From contig CAZZHQ010000169.1 in NCBI GenBank assembly GCA_964654015.1, forward strand, positions 1 to 5,002: 5,002 nt of DNA. The letters are read 5' to 3'. Below are positions 1-4,026 of this stretch, one piece after another (position 1 is the stretch's first letter; each line of letters begins with the position of its first letter). The position numbers and the translations under genes were made by a program. This stretch comes from JAUUZT01 sp964654015. Its GTDB lineage: Bacteria; Chloroflexota; Dehalococcoidia; GIF9; AB-539-J10. The notes below the pieces were generated by a model, which was not told where the DNA came from, did not search any database, and saw nothing but the letters and a program-made list of their open reading frames with translations.

Positions 1-140
1 TCTCAATAATATTGAAGAAAGACCAGCGATCCAGAAAACTAACCGAAGGGATAGTTAAAGATATTCTGACGAAATCTCCTACCCACCCCCATGGCATAAA
101 AGTCCGCTTGGAAAACGGTCAAGTTGGTCGAGTCAAATAG
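1..140 (+). CDS. ywbE: YwbE family protein (DUF2196), 3' end only
   Basis: This is the C-terminal 45 residues of a protein whose start lies before the window; the first whole codon is at base 3 and the TAG stop is at 138-140. The frame reads an ILKKDQRS block, then GIVKDILTKSPTHPHGIKV, RLENGQVGRV and a terminal K. This matches the characteristic C-terminal half of the YwbE/DUF2196 family, a small (roughly 60-70 residue) protein of unknown biochemical role with a conserved DILT-S-HPHGIKVRL-GQVGRV core. The KDQR and HPHGIKVRL segments are recognised by eye from the known Bacillus protein; the function is not established. No convincing terminator follows: only 37 bases separate it from the convergent membrane-protein gene, with just weak AT-rich inverted repeats in between. 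Family assignment is firm; the missing N-terminus cannot be assessed. Confidence 0.85.
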   Translation, partial: SIILKKDQRSRKLTEGIVKDILTKSPTHPHGIKVRLENGQVGRVK

Positions 141-177
141 ATAATAATTTAAGGTGATTATCCCTTGACACCACGTA

Positions 178-456
178 TTACTCCTTATCTTCTTTTTTAG
201 CATTACTTTTATTAAGTTTCTTAAATTCTTTTAAAATATGATACAAATATAGTTGAGAGTTATAAGAATCAGTATCTCGTTTTTTATCTGATTGTTTTGC
301 CCAATCCTGTGCTACATACAATCCATAAAAAGATACTAAAAACAGAGCAACGCCTACCCAAAATTGAGGTAAGGCTGAATCATAATCAGCTACAAATTTA
401 AACGCCACTACGATAACAGCAATAGACGATGTTGATAGCACGGCAACTCTGCTCAT
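178..456 (-). CDS. Small two-helix membrane protein with charged tail, unknown function
   Basis: A 92-residue protein on the minus strand. The open frame extends upstream to base 696, but I place the start at ATG 456-454 because a GGAG motif (bases 467-464) sits seven bases before it and a TATAAT -10 box lies just beyond, inside the longer frame. Two hydrophobic segments are visible, about residues 5-22 (AVLSTSSIAVIVVAFKF) and 31-49 (QFWVGVALFLVSFYGLYVA), joined by a short acidic loop (DYDSA). Residues 52-92 are highly charged (KQSDKKRD, KEFKKLNK, KKEDKE) and should lie in the cytoplasm by the positive-inside rule, giving a helical hairpin in the inner membrane. I recognise no family or catalytic motif. 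It converges on ywbE and diverges from the exonuclease gene, so it is probably transcribed alone. The small size and simple layout leave the function open. Confidence 0.7.
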   Translation of the reverse strand: MSRVAVLSTSSIAVIVVAFKFVADYDSALPQFWVGVALFLVSFYGLYVAQDWAKQSDKKRDTDSYNSQLYLYHILKEFKKLNKSNAKKEDKE

Positions 457-463
457 AATAATT

Positions 464-467
464 CTCC
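464..467 (-). promoter_or_regulatory. Ribosome binding site that fixes the membrane-protein start
   Basis: Read on the minus strand, the bases are GGAG followed by AATTATT and ATG, a seven-base spacer. It supports the 92-residue start over the longer 172-residue frame, whose N-terminus is not protein-like. Confidence 0.6.
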
Positions 468-486
468 GAACTAGCTTATTAAGAGA

Positions 487-514
487 ATTATACACCCATA
501 TATATATATGTGAT
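487..514 (-). promoter_or_regulatory. Sigma-70-type promoter for the membrane-protein gene
   Basis: On the minus strand a perfect TATAAT (bases 492-487) is preceded at 16 bases by ATCACA (514-509), four of six matches to TTGACA. A run of alternating TA (499-509) fills most of the spacer. Transcription would begin near base 480, giving a leader of about 24 bases that contains the GGAG ribosome binding site. The -10 box is strong and the -35 box weak. Confidence 0.5.
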
Positions 515-560
515 ATACGTGCTATAAGGGGATAGTTACCTAATTTAAAGTCGATCTCCG

Positions 561-581
561 TAGAGCACGGCTGTGCTTCTA
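561..581. other. Stem-loop in the divergent intergenic region
   Basis: TAG-AGCAC (561-568) pairs with GTGCT (573-577), a bulged T and CTA (579-581) around a GGCT loop, giving eight pairs with one bulge. It lies in the 270-base region between the divergent membrane-protein and exonuclease genes. No T-run follows on either strand, so it is not a classical terminator; it could be an operator or a leader structure for the exonuclease transcript. The remaining bases of this spacer show no RNA gene or convincing exonuclease promoter. Confidence 0.35.
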
Positions 582-726
582 AAACTAGTTGCGAGACACC
601 TATATGAAAATGAGCGAGGCAAGACTGGTATACTTGGCAAGGGCCCAACTCGAATATTGTGGATTGCCAGTTATGTATGCGGGTCTTGTTTGCCAATAAA
701 GAAAGCTGAGGTAAAGATACTCCAGA

Positions 727-1605
727 TTGCCTAACTACAATCTAATTGATACCAACAACGGCCTTCAGAAATACTTAGACGATCTGTTGGCAGCTAAACA
801 GATCGTCATTGCATTAGATACCGAAGCTAACAACCACATGTATGCTTATGGGCAGCAGTTGTGTCTAATACAGATATATGACGGAATTAATACTATTATA
901 GTTGATCCATATAATATTGACGACGGGACTCTGAGAAATCTCTTTGAAAACCGAGATATCCTCAAGATAATGTATGATGCTCCAAATGATATATCTTTAC
1001 TAGTGAATTCCAAGAATATGACTATTAAATCAATATTAGACCTAAGGCCAGGAGTTGAATTACTGAATTATAAAAAGAAAGACCTTCATTCCGTGATTTA
1101 CGCGGAGTTCGGGGTAGAACTGAAGCATAAAACGAAATTTCAGAGATACAACTGGCTTCGCAGACCTTTGGGTGAGGAAGCACTTGAATACGCTTTAAAT
1201 GATGTAATATATCTACCAAGACTAAAAGATATCATATTAAGAAAGATATACGAGAGGCGGTTATTAGATTTATTTATCCTTAGGAACATCCGTATCCAGA
1301 ACAGAGACTATCTCAATGATCCTAAGGACAATTACCAGAGAATCAAAGGCTATAAGGGCCTTAATGATGAGTGCAAGTCTCGATTTCAGCAATTACATGC
1401 TGTCAGAGAAGAATATGCAAAATTAGTCAATATGCCCTCAGCTAATATTATCCCCAACAGTTTACTGTTAAATATCGCATCAAATACACAGACTCTAGAA
1501 GATATTGTTTTTCCTAGGAGGCTCAGAGAGAATCTAAGGAACAGAATGATGCGGGATTTAAGAAAAGTGATAGAATCCGGTGGGCTCAATGTCTTAATGG
1601 AGTAA
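727..1605 (+). CDS. RNase D-like 3'-5' exonuclease (DEDDy) with one HRDC domain
   Basis: A 292-residue cytoplasmic exonuclease expected to trim RNA (possibly DNA) from the 3' end by two-metal-ion hydrolysis. The DEDDy motifs are visible: Exo I LDTEAN with D31 and E33; Exo II IMYDAPNDISLL with D88; Exo III YALNDVIYLPRL with Y155 and D159. The block WLRRPLGEEALEYALND (143-159) is the typical RNase D stretch before Exo III. Residues about 215-285 (RFQQLHAVREEYAKLVNMPS, then helical) fit a single HRDC domain, a helical nucleic-acid-binding module. E. coli RNase D is longer and has two HRDC domains, so this is a shorter relative and I do not assign rnd. The start is TTG 727; an in-frame TAA at 712-714 rules out anything farther upstream. 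The nearest Shine-Dalgarno match, GAGG at 708-711, is 15 bases away, which is long, so a downstream start a few codons in is possible. The function call is firm; the natural substrate is inferred. Confidence 0.9.
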   Translation: MPNYNLIDTNNGLQKYLDDLLAAKQIVIALDTEANNHMYAYGQQLCLIQIYDGINTIIVDPYNIDDGTLRNLFENRDILKIMYDAPNDISLLVNSKNMTIKSILDLRPGVELLNYKKKDLHSVIYAEFGVELKHKTKFQRYNWLRRPLGEEALEYALNDVIYLPRLKDIILRKIYERRLLDLFILRNIRIQNRDYLNDPKDNYQRIKGYKGLNDECKSRFQQLHAVREEYAKLVNMPSANIIPNSLLLNIASNTQTLEDIVFPRRLRENLRNRMMRDLRKVIESGGLNVLME

Positions 1606-1634
1606 TATTAAAAATAGGTTAAAATATACCCCGG

Positions 1635-1661
1635 CATTATTTCAGGTGTAGTTCGACTCTC
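1635..1661 (+). repeat. Family-1 dispersed repeat, copy A
   Basis: CATTATTTCAGG, then TGTAG, then TTCGACTCTC, located just after the exonuclease stop. It shares the CATT-TTTCAGG block with the copy at 2108-2149 and the AGTTCGACTCTC end with the copy at 2330-2372. The TTCGA core allows only a short AGT/ACT stem here. It resembles a tRNA T-loop in sequence, but the flanking bases do not pair as a T-arm, so it is not a tRNA. Confidence 0.5.
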
Positions 1662-1702
1662 CGAAGATTGGGGCAAGCTCACGATTGACTCATAATTAAG
1701 AA

Positions 1703-1728
1703 GTGGTGCCACTATTGGGGGTAGATCA
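1703..1728 (+). repeat. Family-2 repeat, copy 1
   Basis: GTGGTGC-C-ACTA-TT-GGGGG-TAGATCA. It matches bases 2483-2509 in 22 of 27 aligned columns with one gap. AGTGG and CCACT in this copy form a small inverted repeat. It lies between the family-1 copy A and the zinc-ribbon gene; the same order (family 1, then family 2, then a cysteine-knuckle ORF) recurs near 2330-2656. Confidence 0.45.
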
Positions 1729-1780
1729 CTTGAAGCAAATCCCATCGCTGCCATTTTATGTTTATTAGTGGTTATATAAA

Positions 1781-2017
1781 TTGAAAAAGAAGAAAAAGCA
1801 AATAAAAATACCCAAGAGTTTACCAAGCTTTAGCTTGGAAGATATTTTAAATGCACCCAAAACTGAAGTAGCTAAAAAACGTATTGACGGTTTAGGGTGT
1901 AACAACTGCGGCAGTCTGAAATTTATCTCCAAAGGCGAAGTAAAAGTATTTCGCGGTCAAAGGGTGAAGGTCTACCATTGCTACGGTTGCGGGCAAGATT
2001 TCTATAAAAGTGAATAA
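1781..2017 (+). CDS. Small zinc-ribbon protein, unknown function
   Basis: A 78-residue protein. Residues 1-12 are very lysine-rich (MKKKKKQIKIPK), followed by a short SLPSFSLEDIL segment. The C-terminal half is a zinc ribbon: C40-N-N-C43 and C67-Y-G-C70 about 23 residues apart, with an intervening GEVKVFRGQRVKVYHC strand pattern. The layout (CxxCGS, basic strand, YxCxxCG) recalls nucleic-acid-binding ribbons such as those at the front of some transposases, but no catalytic domain follows and the stop comes soon after the second knuckle. The basic tail plus ribbon suggests DNA or RNA binding; that is inference. The start is TTG 1781; an in-frame TAG at 1766-1768 excludes longer forms, and only a poor GTGG lies upstream. 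It is a stand-alone gene with about 175 non-coding bases before it and about 145 after. It could be a remnant of a larger transposase N-terminus. Confidence 0.65.
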   Translation: MKKKKKQIKIPKSLPSFSLEDILNAPKTEVAKKRIDGLGCNNCGSLKFISKGEVKVFRGQRVKVYHCYGCGQDFYKSE

Positions 2018-2088
2018 TACTGATTCTTCACGTCAATTCACTAGTGGTTGTGGCAATAACTGATAGGTTGACCTGCCCCTCATAAGGA

Positions 2089-2113
2089 GTCTAGTATTGA
2101 TGTTAGGCTAGAC
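2089..2113. other. Inverted repeat GTCTAG...CTAGAC upstream of the coiled-coil gene
   Basis: A perfect six-base inverted repeat (2089-2094 and 2108-2113) separated by 13 bases. It lies about 50 bases before the ATG of the 56-residue gene and its right arm overlaps the start of family-1 copy B. The spacing would suit a dimeric regulator's operator, or a weak hairpin; there is no T-run, so a terminator is unlikely. Confidence 0.3.
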
Positions 2114-2149
2114 AAAACACAAAACCATTGTTTCAGGGAGAGATCGACT
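2108..2149 (+). repeat. Family-1 dispersed repeat, copy B
   Basis: CTAGACAAAACACAAAAC, then CATTGTTTCAGGGAGAGA, then TCGACT. It aligns along its whole length with 2330-2372: CTA-ACAAA, CATTGTTT, AG--AGAG and TCGACT are shared. Its TTGTTTCAGGGAGAGA stretch (2128-2143) matches 4011-4026 in 15 of 16 positions. It forms the 5' flank of the 56-residue coiled-coil gene and ends immediately at that gene's AAGGAG. Confidence 0.5.
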
Positions 2150-2155
2150 AAGGAG
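2150..2155 (+). promoter_or_regulatory. Strong Shine-Dalgarno for the coiled-coil small gene
   Basis: AAGGAG followed by a seven-base spacer (TAAGAAA) and ATG at 2163. It is the best ribosome binding site in the window and the main reason to accept the 56-residue ORF as a gene. Confidence 0.7.
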
Positions 2156-2162
2156 TAAGAAA

Positions 2163-2333
2163 ATGGCCGATAGTGATCAGAAACTTATTGAAATACTTAC
2201 AGATATAAAAACACGGTTGGGAGATATCAAACACGATTTAGCTGACATCAAAAGAGAAATGCCTAAAGTACCTTATTACGGAGACTTGCTGCAAGATATA
2301 ATAAAAGCAATTGAGAATCTAAAACTTTCCTAA
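2163..2333 (+). CDS. 56-residue coiled-coil protein, unknown function
   Basis: A short ORF reading MADSDQKLIEILTDIKTRLG, then DIKHDLADIKREMPK, VPYYGDLLQDIIKAIENLKLS, stop TAA 2331-2333. Hydrophobic residues L8, L12, I15, L19, I22, L26 and I29 fall exactly at alternating four- and three-residue spacing, a clean heptad pattern for about three turns of a coiled coil. The repeated IK-xL-DIK units (TDIKTRLGDIKHDLADIK) reinforce it. After a PKVPYYG break a second short amphipathic helix (DLLQDIIKAIENLKL) follows. No signal peptide or membrane segment is present, so it should be cytoplasmic and probably self-associates or binds a partner helix. The start is set by AAGGAG seven bases upstream. Both ends of the gene are bracketed by family-1 repeats (copies B and C), and the stop codon lies within copy C. 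I recognise no family; a small accessory or cassette-like protein is possible. Confidence 0.7.
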   Translation: MADSDQKLIEILTDIKTRLGDIKHDLADIKREMPKVPYYGDLLQDIIKAIENLKLS

Positions 2334-2372
2334 ACAAATGCCAACATTGTTTATAGTTAGAGTTCGACTCTC
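2330..2372 (+). repeat. Family-1 dispersed repeat, copy C
   Basis: CTAAACAAATGCCAA, then CATTGTTTATAGTTAG, then AGTTCGACTCTC. It aligns with copy B along its length and shares the 12-base AGTTCGACTCTC end with copy A. It overlaps the stop codon of the 56-residue gene and folds into two consecutive hairpins, listed separately. Confidence 0.5.
2331..2353 (+). other. Stem-loop overlapping the stop codon of the coiled-coil gene
   Basis: TAAACAA (2331-2337) is the perfect reverse complement of TTGTTTA (2347-2353). With A2338 bulged, TG/CA extends the stem to nine pairs closing a CCAA loop. The stop codon TAA is its first arm. It is AT-rich and lacks its own T-run. Confidence 0.45.
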
Positions 2373-2386
2373 ACTTGTTTTTGTTA
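2359..2386 (+). terminator. Possible weak terminator after the coiled-coil gene
   Basis: AGAGT (2359-2363) and ACTCT (2367-2371) form a five-pair hairpin with a TCG loop, followed after four bases by TGTTTTTGTT. The stem is short and the T-tract is not immediate, so termination would be weak unless it works with the preceding stem-loop at 2331-2353. The hairpin is the conserved 3' end of family-1 copy C. Confidence 0.35.
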
Positions 2387-2482
2387 TATTTCTGATTTAT
2401 AATCGTCTCGATACAAAGTTACTTATTCAGATACCAGCCACCTGAACCTGGAGCTAAAATGCTCAATATCCTAACTCTGTAG

Positions 2483-2509
2483 GTGGTGCTACTACAGGGG
2501 GCAGTATCA
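2483..2509 (+). repeat. Family-2 repeat, copy 2
   Basis: GTGGTGC-T-ACTA-CA-GGGGG-CAGTATCA, matching 1703-1728 in 22 of 27 columns. TGTAG (2478-2482) and CTACA (2492-2496) flank part of it as an inverted repeat. Its GGGGG lies eight bases before the GTG of the small CPMC ORF and could act as that ORF's ribosome binding site. Confidence 0.45.
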
Positions 2510-2656
2510 GTGAGATGCCCCATGTGCGGGAAAAAGACCTGGTGGGGGCGATGGCCAAAAAATGGTGAACTAAAAACCCTTTCAACTTTTATACTGCACA
2601 TGATGGCTAAATGTTACACGTTAACTCAAGCAGTGCTCGCCTGTTACAATAGATGA
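2510..2656 (+). CDS. Doubtful 48-residue ORF with a CPMC cysteine knuckle
   Basis: From GTG 2510 the frame reads VRCPMCGKKTWWGRWPKNGE, then LKTLSTFILHMMAKCYT and LTQAVLACYNR, ending at TGA 2654-2656. The opening RCPMCGKK is a typical zinc-knuckle start, followed by a tryptophan-rich basic stretch (TWWGRWPKNG). No second C-x2-C follows; two further cysteines (C35, C45) are ten residues apart, so a complete zinc ribbon is not formed and the 3' part may be broken. GGGGG at 2497-2501, eight bases before the GTG, could be the ribosome binding site. An in-frame TAG at 2480-2482 limits the start, and GTG 2483 is an alternative. The protein-like front end argues for a gene or gene remnant, and the arrangement after a family-2 repeat parallels the zinc-ribbon gene at 1781. 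I recognise no family. Confidence 0.35.
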   Translation: MRCPMCGKKTWWGRWPKNGELKTLSTFILHMMAKCYTLTQAVLACYNR

Positions 2657-2783
2657 TGGTAGAGTATTGTTGCCATAATGAGGAAACATGATTTTATTTG
2701 AAAGAATCGCAGCGTGTGCTTGGACATTTCTTTAGCTCTGATTTTTATCTGTATTTCCTGTGCCTTTGATTTCAAGAGGTGTT
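2657..2783 (+). other. AT-rich spacer before the oxidoreductase gene
   Basis: Together with 2387-2477, this is the unassigned part of the 450-base stretch between the coiled-coil and oxidoreductase genes. It holds a 15-codon ORF (2688-2735) behind a GAGG motif and a possible promoter (2720-2748); I see no RNA gene, long repeat or protein-like frame. Confidence 0.4.
2720..2748 (+). promoter_or_regulatory. Weak candidate promoter for the oxidoreductase gene
   Basis: TTGGAC (2720-2725) and TTTTAT (2743-2748) are 17 bases apart. Each matches the sigma-70 consensus at about four of six positions. A transcript would start near 2755, about 30 bases before the chosen ATG at 2784, which also argues against the GTG at 2760 as start. 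Confidence 0.25.
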
Positions 2784-3866
2784 ATGTCTATTGGTTTGTT
2801 CCAGCAGTATAGAATAGGCAATCTCGTTTTGAAGAACCGCTTCGTGAGGTCAGCGACGTGGGATGCCACGGCGGATAGCACTGGCGCTGTTACCGATACA
2901 TCGGTGGCTCTGTACCGGGATCTTGGCCAAGGAGGAGTCGGCCTGATTATCAGTGGGCATACCTTTGTCTCACCTCTTGGTCAAGCAGGCTACGCTCAGT
3001 ACGGCGTGTATAGTGATGATATGATCCCCGGCTTGCGTCGCATAGTGCAGGCCGCGCATGAGGGGGATGCCAAAATTGCCTTGCAGATAGCTCACTCGGG
3101 CATCAGCACGAATTATCTTCGGCATGTCGGTCTAACCGCCCTGGCAGTCTCAGCAATGCCCAGGATTAAGAGACCGCATCGGGAGATGACCGGCGAAGAT
3201 ATTGAGGCTACGATTGCCGACTTCGCCGCCGCCGCAGTACGAGCTGCCGAAGCCGGCTTTGATGCCGTACAGCTTCATGGCGCCCATGGCTATTTAATGA
3301 GTCAGTTTCTATCGCCTCTCTATAACCACCGTACTGACCACTGGGGAGGGAGCTCACGGAATAGGCGGAGGTTTCACTTTGAAGTGCTACGGGCAGTACG
3401 CCGCGCCATTGGTGACGCTTTTCCCGTGCTTATCAAACTGGGAATCGAGGATGACAAGGACGGTGGACTTACAGCAGGCGAGGGCATCCATACTGCTCAG
3501 GCAATGGCAGAGGCAGGTATTTTCGCCATTGAGATAAGTAATGGTTTCGGCAATGCCATCCAAACATTGAAGGAAGGCGAAGGGGAGCTAGCCTACTTTA
3601 GGGAGAGAGCCGCTCTTGTTAAACGGGCAGTTAAGGTGCCAGTAATAGCGGTCGGTGGCATACGGACCCTTGAGATGGCAAGGAATATCATAGAAAGTGG
3701 CGATGCTGATCTCGTCTCGATGTGCCGTCCCTTGATTCGTGAACCCGGCCTCATTGCACGCTGGCAAAGGGGAGAGACGACGCCTGCTCTCTGCATTTCC
3801 TGTAACAAATGTATGGCGATAGCCGCAAAAGGTGATCCTCTGGAATGTGGTGAGGAGCGCCGTTGA
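2784..3866 (+). CDS. NADH:flavin oxidoreductase, old yellow enzyme family, with Fe-S-like C-terminus
   Basis: A 360-residue FMN-dependent TIM-barrel oxidoreductase of the OYE/2,4-dienoyl-CoA reductase superfamily, expected to reduce activated C=C bonds of enones or enoyl compounds with NAD(P)H in the cytoplasm. Family landmarks by residue: LFQQYRIGNLVLKNRFVRSA at the N-terminus; Q101 in LQIAHSG; H165 and H168 in QLHGAHGYLMSQFLSP, the substrate-binding pair; YNHRTDHWGGS (180-190) before NRRRF; K218 in LIKLG; GG at 291-292 and R315 in MCRPLIREP for the FMN phosphate. The C-terminus carries C337-x2-C340-x2-C343-x11-C355, like the 4Fe-4S site of dienoyl-CoA reductase, but the FAD and NAD domains of that longer enzyme are absent. 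I chose ATG 2784 because the family starts near here and AAGAGGT (2774-2780) precedes it, although the spacer is short; GTG 2760 would add eight residues without a binding site. The gene is more GC-rich than everything upstream. The substrate cannot be told. Confidence 0.9.
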   Translation: MSIGLFQQYRIGNLVLKNRFVRSATWDATADSTGAVTDTSVALYRDLGQGGVGLIISGHTFVSPLGQAGYAQYGVYSDDMIPGLRRIVQAAHEGDAKIALQIAHSGISTNYLRHVGLTALAVSAMPRIKRPHREMTGEDIEATIADFAAAAVRAAEAGFDAVQLHGAHGYLMSQFLSPLYNHRTDHWGGSSRNRRRFHFEVLRAVRRAIGDAFPVLIKLGIEDDKDGGLTAGEGIHTAQAMAEAGIFAIEISNGFGNAIQTLKEGEGELAYFRERAALVKRAVKVPVIAVGGIRTLEMARNIIESGDADLVSMCRPLIREPGLIARWQRGETTPALCISCNKCMAIAAKGDPLECGEERR

Positions 3867-3919
3867 CTGGAAGAGGCAGCTTCAAATGTCTAATGTTTTG
3901 AGGCAATTCTAACATGATC

Positions 3920-3949
3920 GGCAAGATTGATAGCACGGATTGATCTGCC
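3920..3949. other. Bulged stem-loop between the convergent genes
   Basis: GGC-A-AGAT (3920-3927) pairs with ATCT-GCC (3943-3949), seven pairs with one bulged A and a 15-base loop. It lies in the 149-base gap between the oxidoreductase and the convergent recombinase. Neither strand has a T-run beside it, so it is at best a weak or factor-dependent terminator. Confidence 0.25.
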
Positions 3950-3992
3950 CACCAAAAACTGGTTCGGATATAATGTTAGTCTCGTAATAATT

Positions 3993-4026
3993 ACACAAAA
4001 CATAGTATCTTTGTTTCAGGGAAAGA
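3993..4026 (+). repeat. Family-1-related repeat, copy D, on the recombinase 3' end
   Basis: ACACAAAACATAGTATCT, then TTGTTTCAGGGAAAGA. The last 16 bases match copy B (2128-2143) in 15 positions, and ACACAAAAC plus an ATGTTAG farther upstream (3973-3979) also recur in copy B's flank (2117-2125, 2100-2106). It lacks the TTCGACTCTC end; GAGA-GGG-TCTC (4025-4035), with GGG/CCC outside, makes a hairpin in the same place. It covers the recombinase stop codon (4016-4018). Confidence 0.4.

Noticed and set aside
457..696. N-terminal extension of the minus-strand membrane protein to 172 residues
   Set aside because: The promoter -10 box and the GGAG ribosome binding site for the 92-residue form lie inside it, and the extra 80 residues are not protein-like.
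604..699. 31-codon plus-strand ORF before the exonuclease gene
   Set aside because: No Shine-Dalgarno sequence, no recognisable motif, and its length is expected by chance.
1640..1670. tRNA or tmRNA T-arm suggested by GTTCGACTC
   Set aside because: Flanking bases do not pair into a five-base T stem and no acceptor, D or anticodon arms can be found around either TTCGACT copy.
2017..2162. CRISPR-like repeat suggested by GACCTGCCCCTCATAAGGAG
   Set aside because: Occurs once; there is no regularly spaced array in the window.
2688..2735. 15-codon ORF with GAGG upstream, possible leader peptide for the oxidoreductase
   Set aside because: No regulatory codon run and no terminator/antiterminator structure follows; too short to support.
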